From contig JBEKHI010000193.1 in the NCBI GenBank assembly GCA_050012355.1, positions 1 to 15,137 of the forward strand: a DNA stretch of 15,137 nucleotides, given 5' to 3'. Of the stretch, positions 7,411 to 13,572 are shown in pieces. The first letter of the stretch is position 1. Each line of letters begins with the position of its first letter. A program made the position numbers and the translations under genes. The DNA is from JBEKHI01 sp050012355 (GTDB lineage Bacteria; Actinomycetota; Actinomycetes; Streptosporangiales; Streptosporangiaceae). The notes under the pieces were generated by a model, which saw only the letters and a program-made list of their open reading frames with translations, was not told the DNA's origin and made no database searches.

Positions 7411-7456
7411 ACGCCGCTGCCCCAGTGACCCCCGCAGGGTCCTGGGGCAGCGGCGT
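7411..7456 (+). terminator. Strong intrinsic-type terminator hairpin
   Basis: ACGCCGCTGCCCCAG (7411-7425) and its exact complement (7442-7456) form a 15-bp stem, capped by a further 5-bp stem GACCC/GGGTC (7427-7431 and 7437-7441) with loop CCGCA and a single bulged T. Only TTT follows (7456-7458), as is usual for high-GC actinobacteria. It starts 11 bases after the stop of the small membrane protein gene and closes the chelatase transcription unit. Confidence 0.85.
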
Positions 7457-7521
7457 TTCCTGGTCCCGCCGCTTCCGCGCGCCGCCCGTCCCAGACTCCC
7501 GCGCCTAGCTATGATCACGCT

Positions 7522-7959
7522 ATGACGTTTGGTGATCGCATTCTGCTATATGTGCACGTCGCACTGGTCATCTTCACGGTTGGTCCGGTGACGGCCGCGA
7601 TCATGGTCGTGCCGCGGCACATCAAAGCGAACGAGCAGCAGGCCATCCGGGGCCAGCTCCGCATCACCCGGATCTACGGCGCGGGGACACTGCTCGCCGC
7701 GATCATGGGCACGGTGCTCGCCGGGGTGCGTCACGAGATGAGCAAGCCCTGGGTCATCATCTCGATGACCCTCTACGTCGTCGCCCTCGTGCTGATACTG
7801 CTCATCATGCGCGAGCAGCACCGCGCCCTCGCCGGCCTGGACCCGGAGGTCCGCAAGCCCGTCACCAGGGCCACCACCGCCCGCGCCCGCATCGCCACCA
7901 TGTCCGGCGTCACCGGCATCATCTGGCTAGTAATCCTAATCTTCATGATCTGGCGCTAA
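7522..7959 (+). CDS. Four-helix integral membrane protein, function unknown
   Basis: A 145-residue hydrophobic protein with likely helices at about 6-28, 52-69, 78-98 and 124-143. The second half has basic segments (REQHRALAG, TRATTARARIA) that would be cytosolic. The N-terminus (VHVALVIFTVGPVTAAIMVVPRHI) resembles the DUF2269-like predicted membrane proteins of actinobacteria, though I cannot confirm membership. ATG 7522 has no strong Shine-Dalgarno sequence. TATGAT at 7510-7515 is 6 bases upstream, so a leaderless start is possible. The gene stands alone between the terminator at 7411-7456 and the repeat region from 7960. Confidence 0.78.
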   Translation: MTFGDRILLYVHVALVIFTVGPVTAAIMVVPRHIKANEQQAIRGQLRITRIYGAGTLLAAIMGTVLAGVRHEMSKPWVIISMTLYVVALVLILLIMREQHRALAGLDPEVRKPVTRATTARARIATMSGVTGIIWLVILIFMIWR

Positions 7960-8104
7960 CGCCTCTGCTGACCCAGTGACACCATCCGGCACCGTCGGCC
8001 CCGTGGCCCCAGCCCCGTCCGCAGGCCCCGCAGCCGATTCGCAAATCGGATATAAGCCGCATATCTTCCCCCAGCTAGGGCTGGCGCTGCTCGGGAAGGG
8101 CCAA

Positions 8105-8195
8105 CGGTGGGCCATCGATGGCGGCATAGGCCCAGCGGTGGGCCATCGATGGCCCCCTGGGCCCGCCATGGGCCCAGGGGTGGGCCATCGGGGGC
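8105..8195. repeat. Dispersed 31-bp-period repeat, cluster 1
   Basis: CGGTGGGCCATCGATGGC occurs identically at 8105-8122 and 8136-8153 (period 31). A third, degenerate copy is at 8178-8195. A larger unit of 28 bases starting CATRGGCCCAG recurs at 8125-8152 and 8167-8194 with 24 of 28 matches. Related copies with the same 31-bp period lie at 14843-14891. Each copy contains GCCATCGATGGC or a variant, itself a palindrome. Confidence 0.8.
8154..8180. terminator. Bidirectional terminator hairpin
   Basis: CCCCTGGGCCC (8154-8164) and GGGCCCAGGGG (8170-8180) form a perfect 11-bp stem around GCCAT. The hairpin sits between two convergent genes and could end both transcripts. It lacks a T-tract. Confidence 0.5.
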
Positions 8196-8212
8196 GGGGG
8201 TAGCAGTAGTGG

Positions 8213-9139
8213 TTAGGTGGGCGGGGTGTAGCTGGCGGGGAAGCCTTGGCGCCAGGTTGGGTAGCTCGGGGTCCAGCCGAGTTCTCGTTTGGCTTTGGTA
8301 TTTGAGGCACCGCGGCCTTGAACGGAGATCATCACCATCCCCTTGCCGGCCACCAGCGTGGCGAGCCAGGTCGGGATCCGTCGCGGGGGTCGCGCGCCGA
8401 CCGCTTGGGCGAGCACCGGCAGCCACTCGCTTTGCGGGGCGGGCTCGTCGTCAACGATGTTGTAGATCGCCGGGCCGTCATGCTCGAGCGCGAGCACGGT
8501 CGCCGCCGCCGCGTCGTCGAGATGAATGAACGACGTGATCCCGGCCCCCTCCCCGATCAGCGGGAACATCCGCTTGCGCACCATGCCGACCATCGGGTCG
8601 TCGGCCGCGCCGTAAAAACCGCCGTACCGCAACGCGATGCCACCGGCTGCGGTGACTGTCTCGTCGAGGTATTTCATGGCGGCGTTCGACTGCCGTGCCA
8701 TGGCCGGCGGGTCCGGGTCGAGCGGGTCGTCCTCCGTCTTGACCAGGCCGCCCACCCGGGCATAGCGATAGCTGGCGAAGCTCTGCGCGACGAAACGGCG
8801 GACGCCGGCCTCGCGGGCCGCGGCCAGCAGGTTGTCGGTGCCCTCGGTCCTCAGCCGGTTGGTAGGGCCAAATGTCTTGTCGAGGTTTCTGCCGAACCGC
8901 AGGCCCGCCAGCGCGGTCGCCTGGTAGATGATCGCGTGCGGGCTGGTGGCGGAGACCACCTTCCTGGCGGCTTCGGCATCCAGCACATCAAGCACGACCG
9001 GGTCGGCACCCATCGCACGCAACTGGCCTGCCTTGGCCGCCGAGCGAGAGGTGCCGGTCACCTCGTGGCCCCGCGCGACCAGTTGCGGGACGAGCCTGGT
9101 ACCGATGGCACCAGTGGCTCCGACGACGAGAACTCGCAT
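8213..9139 (-). CDS. NAD(P)-binding epimerase/dehydratase-like protein (extended SDR)
   Basis: A 308-residue cytosolic protein with an N-terminal Rossmann fold: GATGAIG at 7-13 binds the dinucleotide and Asp51 follows strand 3. The usual extended-SDR layout is visible (AQSFASY at 118-124, RYGGFYG at 171-177). In place of the catalytic YxxxK there is Asn152-x3-Lys156, so the standard tyrosine is missing. Either catalysis differs or the protein is an NAD(P)-dependent sensor or binding protein. The ATG at 9139 has CAGGAG at good spacing. The gene is divergent from a SnoaL-tailed ECF sigma factor. Oxidoreductases and epimerases are the typical partners and targets of ECF41-type sigma factors, so it is probably regulated by that neighbour. 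The substrate is unknown. Confidence 0.88.
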   Translation of the reverse strand: MRVLVVGATGAIGTRLVPQLVARGHEVTGTSRSAAKAGQLRAMGADPVVLDVLDAEAARKVVSATSPHAIIYQATALAGLRFGRNLDKTFGPTNRLRTEGTDNLLAAAREAGVRRFVAQSFASYRYARVGGLVKTEDDPLDPDPPAMARQSNAAMKYLDETVTAAGGIALRYGGFYGAADDPMVGMVRKRMFPLIGEGAGITSFIHLDDAAAATVLALEHDGPAIYNIVDDEPAPQSEWLPVLAQAVGARPPRRIPTWLATLVAGKGMVMISVQGRGASNTKAKRELGWTPSYPTWRQGFPASYTPPT

Positions 9140-9155
9140 GATCTGCTCCTGAAGT

Positions 9156-9182
9156 TGTCACGTTGACCGCGCTTCGCGAGTC
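9156..9182 (+). promoter_or_regulatory. ECF41-like promoter toward the sigma gene
   Basis: TGTCACG (9156-9162), 16 bases, then AGTC (9179-9182) closely match the reported ECF41 promoter pattern TGTCACA-N16-CGTC as I recall it. Transcription would start near 9190, leaving a leader of about 30 bases with GAGGA (9206-9210) as ribosome site. It implies autoregulation of the sigma gene. Confidence 0.5.
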
Positions 9183-9194
9183 AGCGATATGACA
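9168..9194 (-). promoter_or_regulatory. ECF41-like promoter toward the epimerase gene
   Basis: On the minus strand TGTCATA (9194-9188) is followed after 16 bases by CGCG (9171-9168). The -35 half fits the ECF41 pattern, but the -10 half (expected CGTC) is only partly matched. The spacing to the epimerase ATG (9139) is suitable. Confidence 0.35.
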
Positions 9195-9218
9195 CGCCAA
9201 GGTGCGAGGATGTGACCG

Positions 9219-10097
9219 ATGGACGAAAGACAGTGGATGGCCGAGCGGTTCGAGGAGCACCGGGCCCGGCTGCGCTCGGTGGCATACCGGATGCTCGGCT
9301 CGCTATCCGACGCCGACGACGCCGTTCAGGAAACCTGGCTGCGGCTCAGCGGTACCGCCGCCGGGGATGTGGACAACCTGGGCGGCTGGCTGACCACGGT
9401 TACGGCGCGGGTGTGCCTGAACATGCTTCGCTCCCGCAAGCGGCGGCGCGAGGTCGAATTGCCCGATCCTGTCGTGGGTCCGGACGACGGACCATCACCG
9501 GAAGACGCGACGGTGCTGGCTGACTCGATCGGGCTGGCGCTGCTCGTCGTGCTAGACACGCTGAGCCCGGCCGAGCGAGTCGCCTTCGTTTTGCACGACA
9601 TGTTCGATTTGCCATTTGACGAGATCGCGCCGCTGGTGGGACGGACCCCCACCGCGGCACGTCAGCTTGCGAGCCGGGCACGCCGCCGGGTCCGCGGTGC
9701 GGACCCGCCGCCGGACACCGACCTTTCCCGGCAGCGCGCGGTGGTCAACGCGTTCCTCGCCGCCGCTCGCGACGGGGACTTTGGCGCGCTGACCAGCGTC
9801 CTCGACCCGGACGTGGTGCTGCGGATCGACGGCGGAACCGCGTATCCTCGCGGGTCCATGGTCGTGCACGGCGCGGACGCCGTAGTCAGGCAGGCCTTGT
9901 CCGGGCTGCAAACTACCCTACGGGTGGCGGAGCTGCGTCCCGCCCAGGTCAACGGAGCGGCTGGCATCGTCATCCTGCTGCGCGGACGGCCAGCCACCAT
10001 CATCGGGTTCAGCTTCCGTGCCGGCAAGATCGCCGGGCTGAACGCCATCGCCGACCCGGACCGAGTCGCGGCTCTCGCGAGCCGGTTCGACGGCTAG
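9219..10097 (+). CDS. ECF sigma factor with C-terminal SnoaL-like domain (SigJ/ECF41 type)
   Basis: A 292-residue RNA polymerase sigma factor. Region sigma2 covers about 10-77 (DADDAVQETWLRL, then WLTTVTARVCLNMLRSRKRRRE), sigma4 about 105-157 (LSPAERVAFVLHDMFDLPFDEIAPLVGRTPTAARQLASRARRRV), and a SnoaL/NTF2-like domain about 170-287. The tail carries DGG (204-206) and DPDRV (279-283), comparable to the DGGGK and NPDKL motifs of ECF41 sigma factors, where this domain replaces an anti-sigma factor and tunes activity. The WLPEP linker motif of classical SigJ/ECF41 is absent (here ELPDPVVGP), so it may belong to a sister group such as ECF56. It is divergent from an epimerase-like gene. The stop overlaps the convergent tetR stop by 4 bp. 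The start ATG 9219 has GAGGA 8 bases upstream. Confidence 0.92.
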   Translation: MDERQWMAERFEEHRARLRSVAYRMLGSLSDADDAVQETWLRLSGTAAGDVDNLGGWLTTVTARVCLNMLRSRKRRREVELPDPVVGPDDGPSPEDATVLADSIGLALLVVLDTLSPAERVAFVLHDMFDLPFDEIAPLVGRTPTAARQLASRARRRVRGADPPPDTDLSRQRAVVNAFLAAARDGDFGALTSVLDPDVVLRIDGGTAYPRGSMVVHGADAVVRQALSGLQTTLRVAELRPAQVNGAAGIVILLRGRPATIIGFSFRAGKIAGLNAIADPDRVAALASRFDG

Positions 10098-10702
10098 CGG
10101 ATGCCCACGAGCTTCGCGAGGAACCGGTCGAGTTGCTCCGCCGCCGGCGGCCACGGCAACCCGGGCTCGTTGATGCGCAACGAAATCATCCCGACCGTCG
10201 CGGCCCGCAGATCGAGCGCGACGGCGCGGGCGTCACCCGCCGGTGCGGCACCGCTATCCATGCACCGCCGCACCGCTTCCGTCATCCGGTCGAGCACTTC
10301 TCCCTTGAACGGCATGCCGGGGCGCTGGCTGACCTTGCTCTCGTGCATCACCTTGAAGATCCCGGGATGTTCTTGTGCCCATGCCAGCTGGGCCAGGATC
10401 CTCATCCGCAGCTGACGGGCGGGGTCGGGCTCCGCTGCCACCGCATCGTCCGCGGCATGACTGGCCTGCTCGTGGCAGCGCCACATGGCAGCGAGCACCA
10501 GAGCGTCGCGGTCGGGAAAATATAGGTATACCGACGTAGGCGAGATCGACAGTGCGCGCGCGACGGCACGCAGCGACAGCGCCTCATCATCGCCGAGTTC
10601 GTCGAGCATCGCCGCCGCGGTGGCGACGATCTCATCCCGCAGCAGTTCACCCTGACCTCGCGCGTTAGGCCTGCGCGGACCGACGGCCGGACTGTCGTTC
10701 AT
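10094..10702 (-). CDS. TetR/AcrR family transcriptional regulator
   Basis: A 202-residue regulator with an N-terminal basic extension, a TetR helix-turn-helix at about 22-70 (LSLRAVARALSISPTSVYLYFPDRDAL) and a C-terminal ligand domain ending near RFLAKLVGIR, resembling the WHG-type TetR C-terminal domain. It is convergent with the sigma factor gene, overlapping by 4 bp. Its start (ATG 10702) faces the broken DUF336 gene at 10776. An inverted repeat at 10712-10729 overlaps a likely -10 box (TATGCT, 10716-10711), suggesting autorepression. Its former target may have been the DUF336 gene. Confidence 0.92.
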   Translation of the reverse strand: MNDSPAVGPRRPNARGQGELLRDEIVATAAAMLDELGDDEALSLRAVARALSISPTSVYLYFPDRDALVLAAMWRCHEQASHAADDAVAAEPDPARQLRMRILAQLAWAQEHPGIFKVMHESKVSQRPGMPFKGEVLDRMTEAVRRCMDSGAAPAGDARAVALDLRAATVGMISLRINEPGLPWPPAAEQLDRFLAKLVGIR

Positions 10703-10710
10703 CGTTGGCG

Positions 10711-10729
10711 AGCATAGCTTGCGCTACGC
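10711..10729. promoter_or_regulatory. Candidate TetR operator and -10 box
   Basis: GCATAGC (10712-10718) and GCTACGC (10723-10729) are inverted arms with one mismatch around TTGC. On the minus strand TATGCT (10716-10711) fits a -10 box 8 bases before the tetR ATG, so the repressor would block its own promoter. The ATG may be nearly leaderless. Confidence 0.45.
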
Positions 10730-10775
10730 GTTTTCATGCGAGTACAGGTGGCGGACCGACAGCGAAGGACAGGTC

Positions 10776-10984
10776 ATGACGCTTAGCTACGAGGCGGCCC
10801 GGCAAGCCGTCGCGGGCACGCAGGAACGCTCAACGCGCGGGTCACCGTCGCGCTCGTCGACGAGGGCGGGTTCCTGCGCGCACTGGGCCGGATGGACGGC
10901 GCGCCGCCGCTATCCATCCAGGTCGCGGAGACCAAGGCGGCGAGCGTTGCCTTGGTCTCCGCGACGGATCCGAACTACGGCTAG
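10776..10984 (+). pseudogene. DUF336 (GlcG/HbpS-like) gene remnant, frameshifted and truncated
   Basis: From ATG 10776 the frame begins MTLSYEAARQAVAGTQE. After 10828 the family sequence continues in another frame as LNARVTVALVDEGGFLRALG, then RMDGAPPLSIQVAETKAASV, the clear N-terminal half of a GlcG/HbpS domain (VVDAGG...RMDGAP...K). A single missing base between 10828 and 10829 would restore one frame of about 69 residues, with the normal spacing between the two parts. Family members are roughly 130-150 residues, so the glycine-rich C-terminal half is lost. The TAG at 10982-10984 overlaps the metB stop. A ribosome site (GAAGGACAGG) precedes the ATG. The final coding part is folded into a perfect 17-bp hairpin (10922-10965). 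A sequencing error could explain the frameshift but not the truncation. Confidence 0.8.
10922..10965. terminator. Perfect 17-bp hairpin downstream of metB
   Basis: GTCGCGGAGACCAAGGC (10922-10938) and GCCTTGGTCTCCGCGAC (10949-10965) are exact complements with a 10-base loop. It lies 16 bp past the metB stop on the minus strand and may end the cbs-metB transcript, although no T-tract follows. The left arm is coding sequence of the DUF336 remnant (VAETKA), so the right arm looks like an inverted copy of it. Confidence 0.6.
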
Positions 10985-12126
10985 CGGGCCAGCGCCTGGC
11001 GGAGGTCGTCCAGCAGGTCATCGGGATCTTCGATGCCGACCGACAGCCGCACCAGGTCATCGGGGACCTCGAGGGCTGAGCCGATGACGGACTGGTGGGT
11101 CATCCTGGCCGGCAACTCGATGAGGGACTCGACGCCGCCGAGGGACTCGCCAAGCGTGAAGATCTTGGTCTGCGCGCAGACCTCGGCGGCGGCGCGCGCC
11201 CCAGCCGCTACCTGGAAGGACACCATGCCGCCGAACGCCCGCATCTGGGACGCCGCGATCTTGTGGCCCGGGTGCTCAGGAAGCCCGGGATAGTAGACCC
11301 GCGACACGCCGGGATGCCCACAGAGCATGTCGGCGATCCGCACCGCGTTCGCGCAGTGCCGCTCCATCCGGACCGCGAGCGTCTTGACCCCGCGCAAGGT
11401 CAGCCAGGCATCGAACGGGCCGGCCACGGCTCCGGTCGAATTCTGCGTGAAGGCGAGCCGTTCGGCCAGCTCGGCGTCGCGTACCACGATGGCGCCGCCC
11501 ACCACGTCAGAGTGCCCGCCGAGGTACTTGGTAGCGGAGTGCACGACCGCGTCGGCACCAAGGACCAGTGGCCGCTGCAGGTACGGTGACGCGAACGTGT
11601 TGTCGATGACCAGCAGCGCGCCCGCTTCGTGAGCCGCCTCGGCGAGCGCGGGGATGTCGGCCACGTTCAGCAGCGGGTTCGTGGGAGTCTCGGCCCAGAC
11701 GATGCGAGTGCGGCGTTCTGCCAAAATGGAGCGTACGGTGTCGACGTCGGAAAGCGGCGCGTGGGTGAACGTAATGCCCCACTCGGTCAGTACCCGTGCG
11801 AACAGGCGGTAGGTACCGCCATACGCGTCGTCCGGGATGATCACGTGATCGCCCGGCCGCAGGATAGTCCGCAGCAGGCAGTCCTCGGCGGCCATGCCGG
11901 AAGCGAAGGAAAGCGCGCGCTCGCCTCCCTCCAGCGCCGCCAGGCATTCCTCAAGCGAGGTGCGGGTGGGGTTGGCGCTGCGCGAGTACTCGTACCCGCC
12001 GCGCAGGCCGCCCACGCCGTCCTGCTTGAAGGTGGACACCTGGTAGATCGGCGGGACCACCGCGCCGGTCACTGGGTCCGGTTCCTGGCCAGCGTGAATG
12101 GCCAGCGTCTCGAAGCCGCTTGTCAT
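10981..12126 (-). CDS. metB: Cystathionine gamma-synthase / gamma-lyase
   Basis: A 381-residue PLP enzyme of the Cys/Met-metabolism family. The PLP lysine is Lys200 in SATKYLGGHSD. Tyr47 and Arg49 (YSRSANPT) bind PLP phosphate from the neighbouring subunit, SGMAA (76-80) and Asp175 (VIDNTF) complete the site, and SLGGVESLIELPA is the typical late motif. Start ATG 12126 (MTSGFETLAIHAG) is the family start, whereas a start at 12159 would lie within the upstream cbs gene and add 11 unrelated residues. It follows cbs by 10 bases with no strong ribosome site, so translation is probably coupled. The enzyme either makes cystathionine from acyl-homoserine and cysteine, or splits it to cysteine. The cbs partner favours the second role (reverse transsulfuration), but sequence alone cannot decide. 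Confidence 0.93.
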   Translation of the reverse strand: MTSGFETLAIHAGQEPDPVTGAVVPPIYQVSTFKQDGVGGLRGGYEYSRSANPTRTSLEECLAALEGGERALSFASGMAAEDCLLRTILRPGDHVIIPDDAYGGTYRLFARVLTEWGITFTHAPLSDVDTVRSILAERRTRIVWAETPTNPLLNVADIPALAEAAHEAGALLVIDNTFASPYLQRPLVLGADAVVHSATKYLGGHSDVVGGAIVVRDAELAERLAFTQNSTGAVAGPFDAWLTLRGVKTLAVRMERHCANAVRIADMLCGHPGVSRVYYPGLPEHPGHKIAASQMRAFGGMVSFQVAAGARAAAEVCAQTKIFTLGESLGGVESLIELPARMTHQSVIGSALEVPDDLVRLSVGIEDPDDLLDDLRQALAR

Positions 12127-12136
12127 GATCGCTAGG

Positions 12137-13510
12137 CTATCGATCCGCGGCCCCAGCAATGAACGCTAGGAGATCTTGGCGGGTGATCATGCCGACCGGC
12201 TTGCCGTCGACGTGCACCAGTGCGGCGCCCGCCTTCTCGAGTTCGGCGGCGGCGTGGCTGAGCGGCTCCCCCGACCCGATGACCGGAAGCGGCGGCGACA
12301 TATGGCCCTGCACCTCGTCATGCGGAGCGGCACGTCCCGTCACCAGCGCGTCCAGCAAATCCCGCTCGACGACCGAGCCGGTGACCTCGGCCGCCATCAA
12401 CGGCGGTTCCTCCTTCACGACCGGTAGCTGGGAGACGTCGTACTCGCGGAGCAGGGCGATCGCGGCGGCGACAGTTTCGTCGGGATGCACGTGGACCAGG
12501 CTGGGCATTCCGTCCGACTTGGCCGCCAGTACCTCCCTGACCAGCGGCTCGCCGGTCTGGGCGGACAGGAAGCCGTAGTCGGTCATCCACTCGTCGTTGA
12601 AGATCTTGGACAGGTAGCCGCGGCCGCCGTCGGGCAGCAGGACCACGACGACGTCGGTCTCGCTCGCCTCCAGCCGGGTCGCGGCGGCGACCGCCATGCC
12701 CGCGGATCCGCCGACGAGCATCGCCTCCTCACGAGCCAGCCGGCGGGTCATGATGAATGAGTCCGCGTCGCTGATCGCGATGATCTCGTCCGGGATCTTG
12801 GGGTCGTAGGTCACCGGCCAGATGTCCTCGCCGACGCCCTCGACCAGGTACGGGCGGCCGGTCCCGCCGGAGTAGACGGAGCCTTCTGGGTCAGCGCCGA
12901 TCACTTTGACCCGGCCGCCAGAAACCTCCTTGAGGTACCGGCCGACCCCGGTGATCGTGCCACCGGTCCCGATGCCAGCGACGAAGTGCGTGATGGTGCC
13001 CTCGGTCTGTTCCCAGATCTCGGGACCGGTGGAATGGTAGTGCGAGTCCGGATTGTCGGGGTTCGCGTATTGGTCCGGCTGCCAGGCGCCCGGGGTATCG
13101 GCGGCCAGCCGCCGGGCGACGCTGTAGTAGGAGTCTGGGTGCTCGGGCGCGACCGCACTCGGGCAGACCACGACCTCGGCCCCGTAGGCGCGCAGCACGC
13201 TGATCTTGTCCTGCGCCACCTTGTCCGGGCAGACGAAAACGCAGTTGTAGCCGCGGCCGCTGGCCACGATGGCCAAGCCCACGCCGGTATTTCCTGAGGT
13301 CGGCTCGATAATCGTGCCACCGGGCTTGAGCTTGCCGCTTTGTTCGGCGGCGGTGATCATGCGGAGCGCGATGCGATCCTTGACCGATCCGCCTGGGTTC
13401 ATGTACTCAACCTTCGCGAGCACAGTTGCGGACATGTTTTTGGTCACGGAACGTAGCCGGATCAGCGGAGTGTTACCGACTACTTCGGTGAGCGAGTCAT
13501 AGACCTGCAT
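12137..13510 (-). CDS. cbs: Cystathionine beta-synthase with CBS-domain tail
   Basis: A 457-residue PLP enzyme that condenses serine and homocysteine to cystathionine. The PLP lysine is Lys44 (PGGSVKDR). The substrate loop TSGNTG is at 71-76 and the phosphate loop GTGGT at 181-185. Two CBS domains occupy about 325-395 and 400-453 and probably sense adenosyl compounds. There is no N-terminal heme segment, as expected for bacteria. The CBS tail and long core separate it from cysteine synthase CysK/CysM. It heads a two-gene operon with metB (10-bp gap) and is divergent from a thiolase gene, as near Rv1074c-Rv1079 of M. tuberculosis. ATG 13510 starts at the family N-terminus (MQVYDSL). The AAGGGG upstream is rather far (about 12 bases). 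A weak promoter TAACGT lies at 13547-13542. Confidence 0.94.
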   Translation of the reverse strand: MQVYDSLTEVVGNTPLIRLRSVTKNMSATVLAKVEYMNPGGSVKDRIALRMITAAEQSGKLKPGGTIIEPTSGNTGVGLAIVASGRGYNCVFVCPDKVAQDKISVLRAYGAEVVVCPSAVAPEHPDSYYSVARRLAADTPGAWQPDQYANPDNPDSHYHSTGPEIWEQTEGTITHFVAGIGTGGTITGVGRYLKEVSGGRVKVIGADPEGSVYSGGTGRPYLVEGVGEDIWPVTYDPKIPDEIIAISDADSFIMTRRLAREEAMLVGGSAGMAVAAATRLEASETDVVVVLLPDGGRGYLSKIFNDEWMTDYGFLSAQTGEPLVREVLAAKSDGMPSLVHVHPDETVAAAIALLREYDVSQLPVVKEEPPLMAAEVTGSVVERDLLDALVTGRAAPHDEVQGHMSPPLPVIGSGEPLSHAAAELEKAGAALVHVDGKPVGMITRQDLLAFIAGAADR

Positions 13511-13538
13511 GTAGCTGCTTTACCCCTTCTAGCCAGCA

Positions 13539-13566
13539 TCGACGTTATCCGGTGCCGGCGTACCCT
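13539..13566 (+). promoter_or_regulatory. Predicted promoter for leaderless thiolase mRNA
   Basis: TCGACG (13539-13544), 16 bases and TACCCT (13561-13566) fit a housekeeping promoter. The -10 box ends 6 bases before ATG 13573, so transcription would start at the initiator codon. No Shine-Dalgarno sequence precedes the ATG. Confidence 0.45.
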
Positions 13567-13572
13567 GGTGAC

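Larger units (their letters stand above)
7960..8212. other. Convergent intergenic region with hairpins and repeats
   Basis: This 253-bp gap lies between convergent genes. It contains two small inverted repeats (CCGATT-CGCA-AATCGG at 8034-8049 and GATAT-N7-ATATC at 8049-8065), then three copies of a GTGGGCCATCG-containing repeat, and an 11-bp stem CCCCTGGGCCC (8154-8164) / GGGCCCAGGGG (8170-8180). I see no credible gene in it. Confidence 0.6.

Noticed and set aside
8105..8195. CRISPR array
   Set aside because: The repeats are only 18 bp with 13-bp or 24-bp gaps, three copies, and no cas genes are near.
8107..8529. Small proteins rich in MGHRW/MAHRW from the repeat region
   Set aside because: The peptides are only translations of the GGGCCATCG repeat in different frames and have no start signals or conserved features.
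12127..12159. Longer metB start at 12159
   Set aside because: It lies within the end of cbs and adds residues (MLGPRIDSLAI) foreign to the family. ATG 12126 gives the normal N-terminus.
12137..13510. Cysteine synthase (CysK/CysM) for the cbs gene
   Set aside because: The two C-terminal CBS domains, the longer core and the operon with metB fit cystathionine beta-synthase better.
13552..13572. GTG start for the thiolase at 13552
   Set aside because: The added MPAYPGD is not part of thiolases, and the proposed -10 box would lie inside it.
13511..13572. S-adenosylmethionine or other riboswitch upstream of cbs
   Set aside because: The gap to the divergent thiolase is 62 bp and too short for a riboswitch. 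I see no conserved aptamer features.
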